DNA from: Desulfobacteraceae bacterium
GTDB taxonomy: Bacteria; Desulfobacterota; Desulfobacteria; Desulfobacterales; Desulfosalsimonadaceae
Assembly (NCBI GenBank): GCA_003599885.1
Contig: QZKW01000030.1
Span: 1-64,000, forward strand
DNA: 64,000 bases
Direction: 5' to 3'
Position 1 is the stretch's first letter, and each line of letters starts with the position of its first letter. The notes under the pieces are model-generated. The model worked only from the letters and a program-made list of their open reading frames with translations, made no database searches and was not told where the DNA came from. Positions 47,695 to 56,279 of the stretch are shown here, piece by piece. A program made the position numbers and the translations under genes.

Positions 47695-49380
47695 ATGATC
47701 ATTGGACTGGATGTAGGCGGCACCCATACGGATATCGTCCTTGTCGGAGATAACGGCCTTGAAAGGAAAATCAAGGTTCCGACGGACACTGCAGCGCTTT
47801 TCCAAACCGTGTTAACCGGTATCGAAAAAATCACCCAGGATATCCCGCCTGAGAAAATCCGGCACGCGGTTCTCAGCACCACTCTGACCACCAACGCCAT
47901 TGTCCAGAACAAACTCTCTCCCGTAGGGATGATTATCTCCGGCGGACCTGGGATTGACCCCGAATTGTTCCGCACCAATGATCACTACTTCACTGTTTCC
48001 GGTTCCATTGACCACAGCGGCAAGGAAATCGAACCCATTGACCAAACCCAGATTACCGACATCGCCAGACGGATGCAATCCGATGGCATCCGGCATGTGG
48101 GCGTGGTGGGGAAATTCTCCGCCAGAAACCCGGACCACGAACTCCAGATCAATGACATTTTAGCCCCTTATTTTGACAAAATATTTCTAGGCCATCGCAT
48201 CTCCGGGCACCTCAATTTTCCCCGCCGGATCCACACGACTTTTTTAAACGCTTCCGTGTATCCGATTCACAAAGAGTTCTTTGAAGCCGTGAAAGCATCT
48301 CTGCAAGAAAAAGGATTGTCCGTTCCCATCTATATTTTAAAAGCCGATGGCGGCACCATGCATTTTGACGCATCCATCGATTTTCCGGGGCAATCCATCC
48401 TATCCGGCCCATCCGCGAGTGTCATGGGGTCCGTGGCGTTTGCACCAGCGGATAAAGAAATCATTGTCATGGACATCGGCGGAAGCACCACGGATCTGGC
48501 GATCCTCATCAACCAGACGCCGCTGCTCTGCCCTCTGGGCATTGAAATCGGCAAATACAAAACCCTGATCCGGGCGCTCAACAGCCATTCCATCGGCATC
48601 GGCGGCGACAGCGAGGTCCGGCTGGAAGGAACTGCCTTAAAAATCGGACCCGACCGCTTGGGACGGGCCATGGCCTATGGCGGTTCAACGCCCACCCCAA
48701 CGGACGCGCTCTTTGTTCTGGGCAAGGGTGATGGCGGCGACCGCGAAAAGTCGATACAGGGACTCACGCCCATCGCGCAAAAACTGGGGCTTTCCGTTGA
48801 AGCCGCGGCATTTGAAATCTTTGATCTGGCCTGCCAGGACATTTTAACCGCAGCCAGGGAAATGATCGGGCGGATCAACAGCAAGCCGGTGTATACCATC
48901 AAGGAAGCACTCGACAACTATCAGATATCGCCCCGGCATATTATGGTAATCGGCGGCCCGGCCCCGTATTTCGCCGAACACATGGAACAGATATCGGAAT
49001 TCACCGCTCTGAAGGTGCCCCAATGGTCGGTCGCCAACGCCATCGGCACGGCCCTGTCCCGCACCACCTGCGAACTGACCCTGTTTGCCGATACCCAGAA
49101 AGGGATCGCCATGGCGCCGGAAGAATCTTTTTCAACATCCATTCCGTCCTCCTTCACCAAAAAAGACGCTCTGGCCTTGGGCCATGAGCTGCTCACGCAA
49201 AAAGCGCTGCAAAACGGCGCCGATATAAAGGACCTGGATGTGGATGTCCTGGAAGAACTCGAATTCAACATGGTCAGGGGCTTCCGGTTCACCGGAAAAA
49301 ATATTCGCGTCAAACTGCAGGTCAAACCCGGTTTGATTCATAACCATCAAACAATTACAGACAAGATTTCCGCCATGTGA
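47695..49380 (+). CDS. hydantoinase/oxoprolinase-type protein (HyuA-like)
   Basis: A 561-residue ATP-binding protein of the HyuA family in the actin-like ATPase fold: the N-terminal strand GLDVGGTHTDIVLV (phosphate loop), the SAKVAFG-like middle region and the GGSTTDLAILI phosphate-2 motif near residue 262, followed by GGPAPYFAEHMEQI near 420. HyuA enzymes hydrolyse cyclic amides such as hydantoins or 5-oxoproline using ATP, usually with a HyuB partner. No hyuB is next to it; a HDAC-like gene follows after 44 bases. Standalone HyuA-type proteins are known, and the substrate cannot be stated. An AAGGA site precedes the ATG. Confidence 0.82.
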   Translation: MIIGLDVGGTHTDIVLVGDNGLERKIKVPTDTAALFQTVLTGIEKITQDIPPEKIRHAVLSTTLTTNAIVQNKLSPVGMIISGGPGIDPELFRTNDHYFTVSGSIDHSGKEIEPIDQTQITDIARRMQSDGIRHVGVVGKFSARNPDHELQINDILAPYFDKIFLGHRISGHLNFPRRIHTTFLNASVYPIHKEFFEAVKASLQEKGLSVPIYILKADGGTMHFDASIDFPGQSILSGPSASVMGSVAFAPADKEIIVMDIGGSTTDLAILINQTPLLCPLGIEIGKYKTLIRALNSHSIGIGGDSEVRLEGTALKIGPDRLGRAMAYGGSTPTPTDALFVLGKGDGGDREKSIQGLTPIAQKLGLSVEAAAFEIFDLACQDILTAAREMIGRINSKPVYTIKEALDNYQISPRHIMVIGGPAPYFAEHMEQISEFTALKVPQWSVANAIGTALSRTTCELTLFADTQKGIAMAPEESFSTSIPSSFTKKDALALGHELLTQKALQNGADIKDLDVDVLEELEFNMVRGFRFTGKNIRVKLQVKPGLIHNHQTITDKISAM

Positions 49381-49424
49381 AGGATTAAGAGATAAACCTT
49401 TCACCCGTTTCTCGGGAGTATCAC

Positions 49425-50738
49425 ATGATCACTGCAAAACATAAAACCGGTCTGGTGTTTTTCCCGGCATTTGACTGGGCCATCAGTCCGACCCACCCGG
49501 AACGGGAAGAGCGGCTCCTCTATACCCAGGACCAGGTTTTTGAAGAAGGCCTGCTGGATATTGACGGCATCACTGAATTCAAAGCCGGTTTAGTGGATGT
49601 TAAAGATGTGCAGCGCGTCCATTTTTGCGTACCGGACGAGCAATCCGTGATGACGAAATCCCACTTCATCAGTGCGGGCGGGGCCAAAACCATTGCCGAC
49701 GCGGTAATGAAAAAAAAAATCGACCGGGGTTTCGCCCTGGTCCGCCCCCCCGGACACCATGCCATGCGGGTGGTTCACGGGGGCAGGGGATTCTGCAATA
49801 TCAACAATGAAGCGGTCATGGTCGAATATCTGCGGGCAGCCTACAAGGTAGACCGGGTCGCCATCATCGACACGGACTGTCACCACGGGGACGGCACCCA
49901 GGACATTTACTGGCATGACCCGGACACCCTGTTTATTTCCATCCATCAGGACGGCCGGACCCTTTATCCGGGCTCCGGTTTTCCCGAAGAGATGGGAGGC
50001 CCCATGGCAGCCGGAAGCACATTAAACGTTCCCCTCCCGCCCTATACGTCTGCGGAAGGATTTCTCCATGTAATCAAGGAGCTGGTGCTGCCGATTCTCG
50101 ACGAATTCAAGCCCGATATTATCGTCAACTCCGCGGGACAGGACAATCATTTCACCGACCCCCTGACCAACATGAATTTTTCAGCCCAGGGGTACGCGGA
50201 TTTGACCCGGATGTTAAAGCCGGATATCGCGGTCCTGGAAGGCGGTTATTCCATCGAAGGAGCGCTGCCGTATGTCAATGTGGGGATCATTCTGGCAATG
50301 GCCGGTGTTGACTACAGCAATGTGAGGGAGCCGGATTACAATCCGGAAAACCTTCGGCAGTCACCCCAGATCACCCAGAACGTTGAAAAAATCTGCGATA
50401 CGGTCATGTCCAACTGGCGGGCCCGGCAACTCATCCAAAACCGGATGAAAGGCGGAAAAACCTTTGACAAACGCCGGCGGGATATCATGTATGACACTGA
50501 CGGCATCTATGAAACCCAGAACGAAACCATCCGCATCTGCAACGAGTGCGCCGGGGCATTAAGAATCGACTCCACCGCCGATACCGGCAGTCATATTCTG
50601 GCGGTGCATATTCCCAGAAAAGCCTGCCGCGCATGTCAGGAACAGGGCTTTGAATGGTTTGACTCTGCCGGCAGCTATGATGCGGTCTTTCTGCAGAACC
50701 GGGTTGATGATACGTATCAGGTCCGCAAAAAAAAGTAA
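49425..50738 (+). CDS. histone-deacetylase-family protein with C-terminal zinc ribbon
   Basis: A 437-residue protein. Residues about 1-330 form a HDAC/AcuC-type amidohydrolase: RPPGHHAM near residue 107 (the charge-relay His pair), DTDCHHGDGTQDIYW near residue 149 (zinc Asp and His) and the SAGQDNHFTDP loop near 238 (second zinc Asp). Such enzymes in bacteria deacetylate small amines (acetylpolyamine hydrolase) or acetyl-lysine in proteins (AcuC for acetyl-CoA synthetase). The C-terminal extension has four Cys (372, 375, 401, 404) in a C-x2-C-x25-C-x2-C pattern, a zinc ribbon that most HDAC homologues lack. It stands between the HyuA-type gene and epmA on one strand, so co-expression is likely. 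Confidence 0.88.
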   Translation: MITAKHKTGLVFFPAFDWAISPTHPEREERLLYTQDQVFEEGLLDIDGITEFKAGLVDVKDVQRVHFCVPDEQSVMTKSHFISAGGAKTIADAVMKKKIDRGFALVRPPGHHAMRVVHGGRGFCNINNEAVMVEYLRAAYKVDRVAIIDTDCHHGDGTQDIYWHDPDTLFISIHQDGRTLYPGSGFPEEMGGPMAAGSTLNVPLPPYTSAEGFLHVIKELVLPILDEFKPDIIVNSAGQDNHFTDPLTNMNFSAQGYADLTRMLKPDIAVLEGGYSIEGALPYVNVGIILAMAGVDYSNVREPDYNPENLRQSPQITQNVEKICDTVMSNWRARQLIQNRMKGGKTFDKRRRDIMYDTDGIYETQNETIRICNECAGALRIDSTADTGSHILAVHIPRKACRACQEQGFEWFDSAGSYDAVFLQNRVDDTYQVRKKK

Positions 50739-50767
50739 TCCCTTACCGCAAAATAACGGACCGCACA

Positions 50768-51685
50768 ATGATTCACCGGCAGCCGCGCATTGCTTTAAAT
50801 CTGACCCTTCGCGCAAAGATCATTCAACTGATTCGCAATTTTTTCACCCATCAGGATTTTCTGGAAGTCGACACCCCCATCCGGATTCCCGCCCCGGCTC
50901 CGGAGCCCTATATCTCCCCCCAACCTTCCGGGGGCTGGTATCTTCAGACATCGCCGGAACTCTGCATGAAACGACTCCTGGCCGCCGGTTTCCCGAAGAT
51001 ATTTCAAATATGCAAATGCTTTCGGCGGGAAGAGCGGGGGCATCGGCATTTGGAAGAGTTCACCATGCTGGAATGGTACCAGACCGGCGCCACCTACCGG
51101 GATCTGATGGACCAGTGTGAGGAACTGTTCAACTTTATCCGCGCACATCTGGAACTACCTGAAAACATGCTTTACAAAGGACAAACCATTGACATGTCGC
51201 ACCCATGGGAAAAACTGTCCGTAGCCGAAGCTTTCCGCCGGCATGCGTCCATTTCAATGGATACCGCCATGCAAACCGGCCGATTTGATGAAACCATCGC
51301 ATTTGACATCGAGCCCAATTTAGGGACATCCCACCCGGTTTTTTTATATGATTACCCCGCACCCACCTGTATGCTGGCTGCCCCAAAGCCCGAAAATACA
51401 GAATTGATTCAGAGATTTGAACTCTACATCGGTAGCCTGGAACTGTGCAACGGGTTTACGGAACTAACCGACCCGGTTGCCCAGCGGAAGCATTTTGAAG
51501 CAGAACTGAAAAACCGGAAACAAAACCATCTGCCGCCACTCCCCATGCCGGAAAAATTTCTGGATGATCTGCATCTCATGCCGCCGGCCGCGGGCAATGC
51601 TCTGGGCATCGACCGGCTGGTCATGCTGTTTGCAGGCGCTGAGCTCATTGACGAGGTGGTGGCCTTTACTCCGGAAAATCTCTAA
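50768..51685 (+). CDS. epmA: elongation-factor-P lysyl-modifying enzyme EpmA
   Basis: A 305-residue protein of the class II lysyl-tRNA-synthetase-like (PoxA/GenX/YjeA) family, which lacks the anticodon-binding domain. The class II motifs are visible: FLEVDTPI (motif 1) near residue 36, RREERGHRHLEEFTMLEW (motif 2) near 85-105 and GNALGIDRLVML (motif 3) near the end. EpmA attaches beta-lysine to a conserved Lys of EF-P together with EpmB. Neither efp nor epmB is in this window. The length matches E. coli EpmA (325) closely. The starting ATG follows weak ribosome-binding sequence. It lies 29 bases after the HDAC-like gene. Confidence 0.92.
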   Translation: MIHRQPRIALNLTLRAKIIQLIRNFFTHQDFLEVDTPIRIPAPAPEPYISPQPSGGWYLQTSPELCMKRLLAAGFPKIFQICKCFRREERGHRHLEEFTMLEWYQTGATYRDLMDQCEELFNFIRAHLELPENMLYKGQTIDMSHPWEKLSVAEAFRRHASISMDTAMQTGRFDETIAFDIEPNLGTSHPVFLYDYPAPTCMLAAPKPENTELIQRFELYIGSLELCNGFTELTDPVAQRKHFEAELKNRKQNHLPPLPMPEKFLDDLHLMPPAAGNALGIDRLVMLFAGAELIDEVVAFTPENL

Positions 51686-51697
51686 AGATAAAACTGT

Positions 51698-51727
51698 TTG
51701 ACATTCACTTTGGCGGGTTGATAATAT
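51698..51727 (+). promoter_or_regulatory. sigma-70-type promoter before the lytic transglycosylase gene
   Basis: TTGACA (51698-51703) and TAATAT (51722-51727) with an 18-base spacer, about 105 bases before the ATG at 51833. It is the best promoter match seen in the window. Confidence 0.5.
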
Positions 51728-51832
51728 AAGCATCGGAATTTTAAAATAGAGGCTGATACCGTCTGTACATTATGGGGCCAATCGATTATTTGGCGCTGAC
51801 GACAACCTAAAGTAAAAGACCCTGTACTGCCC

Positions 51833-52465
51833 ATGCTCCGGATTCAACCATCACGTTTAGCGGCTTTGATAACAGGATTTTTCCTGACCTGCCTGTTTTC
51901 TTTTCCACCCAACCTTTCCGCAGATATTTACTCTTATGTGGACAGAAACGGCGTGGTTCACTTCAGCAATGCCCCCACGTCGTCATCCAGATACAAGTAT
52001 TTTTCACCGGAAAAGATCCCGGACAATAAAAGAATGATTGTTTACAGGTCTCCGAAACAGTATTACCCTGTCGGCAACCCCAAGGATTATGACGGTATTA
52101 TCAAGGAAGCCGCAACAACCCACGGCATCAGTTCCGGCCTTATCAAGGCTGTGATCCAGGCGGAGTCCGCCTTCAATCCCAACGCCGTTTCACCAAAAGG
52201 GGCCATGGGGCTCATGCAGCTCATGCCGGGGACATCAAACGACCTTGGCGTCAGCGATCCCTTTAATCCGCGTGAGAATGTCATGGGCGGCACCCGCTAT
52301 TTGAAAGAATTGATGCAGCGATACGGCAGCGTGTCCCTGTGCCTGGCCGCCTACAATGCCGGTCCCGGTGCGGTGGAAAGATACAACTGCATCCCGCCTT
52401 TTCGCGAAACCGAAGATTATGTGGAAAAAGTGTTAAGTTATTACAGCTTCTATCAAAGCCAGTAG
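51833..52465 (+). CDS. lytic transglycosylase (SLT) with DUF4124-like N-terminal domain
   Basis: A 210-residue secreted peptidoglycan-cutting enzyme. A signal sequence covers about residues 1-30 (ending PNLSAD). A DUF4124-type segment ([20 protein letters not shown]) follows, and the C-terminal part (about 85-205) is a Slt-type lysozyme fold with the catalytic Glu111 in [14 protein letters not shown], then [12 protein letters not shown], the [14 protein letters not shown] region and AYNAGPG. The Glu and the typical GLMQLMP motif argue for active MltE/Slt-like muramidase activity on the murein sacculus. A promoter candidate lies upstream; the gene is not in an obvious operon. Confidence 0.9.
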   Translation: MLRIQPSRLAALITGFFLTCLFSFPPNLSADIYSYVDRNGVVHFSNAPTSSSRYKYFSPEKIPDNKRMIVYRSPKQYYPVGNPKDYDGIIKEAATTHGISSGLIKAVIQAESAFNPNAVSPKGAMGLMQLMPGTSNDLGVSDPFNPRENVMGGTRYLKELMQRYGSVSLCLAAYNAGPGAVERYNCIPPFRETEDYVEKVLSYYSFYQSQ

Positions 52466-52519
52466 CCGCAAACATTCGAATCCCCCTCCCAGGTTAACCT
52501 ATTTGAATGATAGCAAAAA

Positions 52520-53182
52520 ATGATATTTTCCGACCCGCGCATTCATGCGCTCGACCAACTGTATGCGGTCTATGACCGGCTGACAGACGCCCGAGAGGTG
52601 GCATGCAAAAAATTCTGCGCCGTCTGCTGCACCTGCAACGTCACCCTGACCAGCCTTGAAGCCCATAGAATCATTGCTGCATTGGACGATAATGCCAAAC
52701 AGACGATTCGGGAAAAATTGAAAAACCAGTTGGAACGCCCGCGATTTATTCCCAAACTAACCATCAACCAGCTTGCGGACATCTGCGTGAAAGGCGAAGA
52801 CCCCCCGGATGAGGACATGGATCCGGCATGGGGCGCCTGCCCGCTGCTTGACGATAACGCCTGCACCATCTATGATGACCGGCCCTTCGGCTGCCGATGC
52901 ATGACCTCCGTCCAAAAATGTTCGGATACCGGCGCGGCAGACATTGATGAATTCACGTTAACCATTAACCATGTGTTTCTTCAGACCATTGAACATATAG
53001 ATATCAACGGATATTTTGGCAATTTATCCGATATGCTGGCGGAAGTATGGACCGGAATAAACGCCGGGTCAAATCCCCTTCACCTGATCCGCAACGCGCC
53101 GTTAAGCGCCCTGCTGGTTCCGCCCGAACATCGGGAAAAGATTCAGCCCATCCTCACCGCCATCCGCGCCATCCGGATGTAA
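52520..53182 (+). CDS. YkgJ-type cysteine-cluster protein
   Basis: A 220-residue protein with the CxxxxCxxCC-type Cys cluster (CKKFCAVCCTCN, near residue 31) and later conserved cysteines in ACPLLDDNACTIYDDRPFGCRC near 112-130. This is the YkgJ/Fe-S-zinc cluster family (possible metal-binding proteins of unknown role, UPF0153-like). No membrane segment or signal peptide is seen. It starts 54 bases after the transglycosylase gene. A hairpin (53230-53253) lies in the following gap. Confidence 0.8.
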   Translation: MIFSDPRIHALDQLYAVYDRLTDAREVACKKFCAVCCTCNVTLTSLEAHRIIAALDDNAKQTIREKLKNQLERPRFIPKLTINQLADICVKGEDPPDEDMDPAWGACPLLDDNACTIYDDRPFGCRCMTSVQKCSDTGAADIDEFTLTINHVFLQTIEHIDINGYFGNLSDMLAEVWTGINAGSNPLHLIRNAPLSALLVPPEHREKIQPILTAIRAIRM

Positions 53183-53229
53183 GCGCCGGACTGAGGCCAT
53201 CACTCATCTGCAACTTTTCCCCAATACGT

Positions 53230-53253
53230 CTATAGCGGATCAACCGCATATAG
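53230..53253. repeat. inverted repeat between YkgJ-type gene and argS
   Basis: CTATA-GCGG-ATCAA-CCGC-A-TATAG: outer stem of 5 bp plus inner stem of 4 bp with a bulged A, placed 48 bases after the YkgJ stop. No T-run follows. It might be a weak terminator or a protein site. Confidence 0.35.
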
Positions 53254-53285
53254 ATACTCATAAGCCATCCTTTCTTTTTTGTTTC

Positions 53286-53313
53286 TTGACTTCATCTTCA
53301 AAAATTTTATAAA
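53286..53313 (+). promoter_or_regulatory. candidate promoter of argS
   Basis: TTGACT (53286-53291) and TATAAA (53308-53313) with a 16-base spacer, about 80 bases before the argS ATG. The surrounding sequence is AT-rich. Confidence 0.4.
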
Positions 53314-53393
53314 TATAAAACTTTGAATTTTATACGACCTCGCCTGTTCCCGTATTTTATAATCTTTTTTAACAGAAGACTGCCCGACAGCTC

Positions 53394-55073
53394 ATGAAAG
53401 AAATACTCAGACAATTGATACTTGATGCAGCCAGCACTGCATTTGAAAATAAAGAATTCATCTCTGATGATGTTCCCGCATTCACCATCGAAGAACCCAA
53501 GGCCGACGCTCATGGGGATCTGTCCACCAATTTTGCGATGGTGTCCGCTAAAGCCCTGAAAATGCCGCCGCGAAAAATTGCGGAGACACTCCTGCGCCTT
53601 ATCGGTGACAACCACCCCTTGATCGAAAAAACCGAAATCGCAGGGCCCGGTTTTATCAATTTTTTCATCCGCCCCTCGGCCTGGCACCCTGTGCTGATGG
53701 AAATCCATGAAAAAGAAGCAGGCTACGGATGTTCAACCATCGGCCACGGCCAAAAAGTCCAGGTGGAATTTGTCAGCGCCAATCCCACAGGGCCCCTTCA
53801 CGTGGGGCATGGGCGGGGCGCAATCGTGGGCGATAGTGCGGCAGCCCTTCTTTCCGCCTGTGGGTATGAGGTGTACCGGGAATATTATATTAATGATGCC
53901 GGCCGGCAAATCCAGACGCTGGGCCTTTCCGTACTCCTGCGCTGCCGTGAACTTGCCGGGCAGGCGGTTGAATTTCCTGAAGAATGCTACCAGGGAGATT
54001 ACATCAAGGATATCGCCGATGAACTTCGCAGGGAAAAAGAGGGATGGATCTTAACCCTCCCTGAGGCAGAAGCCGTTGCCTTCTGTTCCCGATTCGCAGC
54101 GGACCGGATGATCATACGGATACGGGACGTGCTTGATTCGTTGGGTATCACCTTTGACAACTGGTACAGTGAACAGGCCATGATCGACTCCGGTAAAGTC
54201 GAATCCGCCATCGAAAAATTTAAAAGCCAGAACGTCATCTATGAAAAAGACGGGGCCCTCTGGTTTAACACCACGGATTTCGGGGATGAAAAAGACCGGG
54301 TAGTGGTGCGCAACAATGGTCAGGCCACCTATTTCGCCTCGGACATCGCGTATCACCAGGACAAGCTGGATCGGGGATTTGACCGGATAGTCGATGTCTG
54401 GGGCGCAGACCATCACGGATACATTCCCAGAATCCGGGCAGCCATTGAAGCCTCCGGAAAGGATAAAAAGCAGTTTACCGTCATCCTGACCCAGCTCGTC
54501 AACCTTTTGCGGCAGGGGGTTCCGGTATCCATGGGCAAGCGCTCCGGACAGTTCATCACCCTGAAGGAAGTCATCGATGAAGTGGGCCGGGATGCGGTGC
54601 GGTTTATCTTTCTGACCCGGAATTACGACAGCCCCCTGGATTTTGACCTGGAAGTCGCAAAACAAAAAACCAATGAAAATCCGGTATTTTATGTGCAATA
54701 TGTGCACGCCCGGATATCCAGCATTCTTAAAAAAGCCAAAGAAGAAAGCATTCAAACGGTCATGGGTGTCAATGATCCGGCGCTGGCAGACATCCTTGAA
54801 CTGATCCGGGAGCCCGAAGAAATCCAGATCATCAAGCATCTTGCCCGGTACCCGGAAATCATCCGCCAGGCCGCAGAACTTATGGAACCCCACCGCGTGG
54901 CGTTTTACCTCATGGAACTGGCAGGGAATTTTCATGCCTATTACAATAAACACCGGGTGCTCACTGAAGACGCTGCCCTCACCGCCGGACGAATTTATTT
55001 GATCTTCGCAGTGCAAAAGGTCATTCGCAACGGCTTAACCCTTCTTGGCGTTTCTGCGCCGGATTCAATGTGA
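53394..55073 (+). CDS. argS: arginyl-tRNA synthetase
   Basis: A 559-residue class I synthetase that charges tRNA-Arg. The HIGH-type motif reads HVGHGRG near residue 140 (in ANPTGPLHVGHGRGAIVGD), and the KMSKS-equivalent reads MGKRSGQF near 378. The N-terminal Add-1 domain (about 1-110) and the helical anticodon-binding domain (DALR type, about 440-559) are present, including YNKHRVLTE near the end. The length matches the bacterial family. A plausible promoter precedes it. The SPOR gene begins 7 bases downstream, so argS leads a translation/repair run of argS, SPOR, gatC, gatA, small gene and mutL. Confidence 0.96.
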   Translation: MKEILRQLILDAASTAFENKEFISDDVPAFTIEEPKADAHGDLSTNFAMVSAKALKMPPRKIAETLLRLIGDNHPLIEKTEIAGPGFINFFIRPSAWHPVLMEIHEKEAGYGCSTIGHGQKVQVEFVSANPTGPLHVGHGRGAIVGDSAAALLSACGYEVYREYYINDAGRQIQTLGLSVLLRCRELAGQAVEFPEECYQGDYIKDIADELRREKEGWILTLPEAEAVAFCSRFAADRMIIRIRDVLDSLGITFDNWYSEQAMIDSGKVESAIEKFKSQNVIYEKDGALWFNTTDFGDEKDRVVVRNNGQATYFASDIAYHQDKLDRGFDRIVDVWGADHHGYIPRIRAAIEASGKDKKQFTVILTQLVNLLRQGVPVSMGKRSGQFITLKEVIDEVGRDAVRFIFLTRNYDSPLDFDLEVAKQKTNENPVFYVQYVHARISSILKKAKEESIQTVMGVNDPALADILELIREPEEIQIIKHLARYPEIIRQAAELMEPHRVAFYLMELAGNFHAYYNKHRVLTEDAALTAGRIYLIFAVQKVIRNGLTLLGVSAPDSM

Positions 55074-55080
55074 CGGTTCT

Positions 55081-55956
55081 ATGGAAAAAGAGACTTCCGA
55101 AAAACAAAAAATGCCCGCTCCGCGAAAACCGGCAGCGCCTAAGCCTGTCAGTTCGTCCAGTATTATGGCCTGGATCATTCCCGGCTTTATTATCTGCGGG
55201 TTTATGTTTTCCCTGGGCGTGCTGGTCGGCAGAAACACCGCGCCGATTCGATTTGACGTGGACAGCATAGAGGTGCAGCTTGAAAAACTGCAACACAGGG
55301 ATGCTGCGGTAAAAGCAGAAAAGGAAGCCAAAGAAAGGATGCGCCTTGCCGCCGGGTCCGGGCAGCGGTCATCGCATGATGATGGCGATATTCTCTTTAA
55401 GCTGCGAGACAAGGGAAAACAGCCTGAAATGTATGAACAATATGTACCGCCGCTGTTGACGCCGAAATATCCGAAAACACCGCCGCCCAAAGAAAAGCAA
55501 CTGGCAGCGGAAGAGACCGGACCGGATGGAACTCAGGAAGCGGTGGATGAAGAATCACTGGCCGAAGAGATGGAAATGGCGTCCATCGACACGGATGAAG
55601 ACTCCCCGCCGGACATGGAACCGGCTGTTCCGATCGAACCAGCGGCTGAAATAAAACCACAACCGGAAGCCGCACCAACGGAAATTGCCATCAATGAACC
55701 GCCGGAACCGAAAATCGCCGGCAAGTTCGCCATTCAGGTGGCCTCATTAAAAGATCTTAACCAGGCCCAGATGCTGATGAACAAATTCAAGGAAAAAGGA
55801 TATCCGGCCTTCTTCCAGAGCTCGAATCTGAACGGCCAGACCTGGCATCGGGTCCGTGTCGGCCCTTACCCGGATCAGGAAACGGCGGGCAAGGATCAAA
55901 ACCGTTTGAAACAAGCCGGTGTGGACTGCCTGATGCTGTCTATTGGTGAAAAATAA
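55081..55956 (+). CDS. SPOR-domain membrane protein
   Basis: A 291-residue protein from the ATG at 55081 (the frame also opens at an upstream TTG within argS, not preferred). It has a short basic cytosolic N-terminus, one membrane segment (about 32-52, with IPGFIICGFMFSLGVL), a long acidic/Pro/Glu-rich periplasmic linker (about 125-205) and a C-terminal SPOR domain (about 215-290, KFAIQVASLKDLNQAQML to HRVRVGPYPDQ). SPOR domains bind denuded septal peptidoglycan, as in DedD, FtsN and DamX, so the protein probably acts at the division site. It lies within the argS-to-mutL run. Confidence 0.85.
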   Translation: MEKETSEKQKMPAPRKPAAPKPVSSSSIMAWIIPGFIICGFMFSLGVLVGRNTAPIRFDVDSIEVQLEKLQHRDAAVKAEKEAKERMRLAAGSGQRSSHDDGDILFKLRDKGKQPEMYEQYVPPLLTPKYPKTPPPKEKQLAAEETGPDGTQEAVDEESLAEEMEMASIDTDEDSPPDMEPAVPIEPAAEIKPQPEAAPTEIAINEPPEPKIAGKFAIQVASLKDLNQAQMLMNKFKEKGYPAFFQSSNLNGQTWHRVRVGPYPDQETAGKDQNRLKQAGVDCLMLSIGEK

Positions 55957-55976
55957 CCGGAGAAAAAGGAACTCCC

Positions 55977-56264
55977 ATGAAACTGACCCGAGAGGACGTA
56001 CTTCATGTGGCCGCGCTGGCCCGCCTGAATCTCCCTGAATCGTCCATTGACCCGTTTGCCGAACAGCTTGGGGCTGTTCTCGAATATGCGGCGGCCCTGG
56101 ACCGCCTGGATACGGCCCATGTCCCGCCGACCTTCCATGCCGTGGACATTTCCAATGTATTTCGGAAAGATGCGCCGGGCATTCATCTGGACCCGAATGA
56201 TGCTTTCGCCAATGCGCCTGAAAGCGAAGACGGCCATTTTATCGTCCCCAAAGTGATTGAATGA
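55977..56264 (+). CDS. gatC: Asp-tRNA(Asn)/Glu-tRNA(Gln) amidotransferase subunit C
   Basis: A 95-residue GatC protein, the small chaperone-like subunit that holds GatA and GatB together. The typical pattern is visible: REDVLHVAALARLNLPE near the start, FAEQLGAVLEYAAALDRLDT in the middle and the C-terminal PESEDGHFIVPKVIE. GatCAB converts Glu-tRNA(Gln) and Asp-tRNA(Asn) to the correct amides. gatA follows 15 bases downstream, and gatB is not next to them within this window. Confidence 0.95.
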   Translation: MKLTREDVLHVAALARLNLPESSIDPFAEQLGAVLEYAAALDRLDTAHVPPTFHAVDISNVFRKDAPGIHLDPNDAFANAPESEDGHFIVPKVIE

Positions 56265-56279
56265 CAGGAAACGACACTG

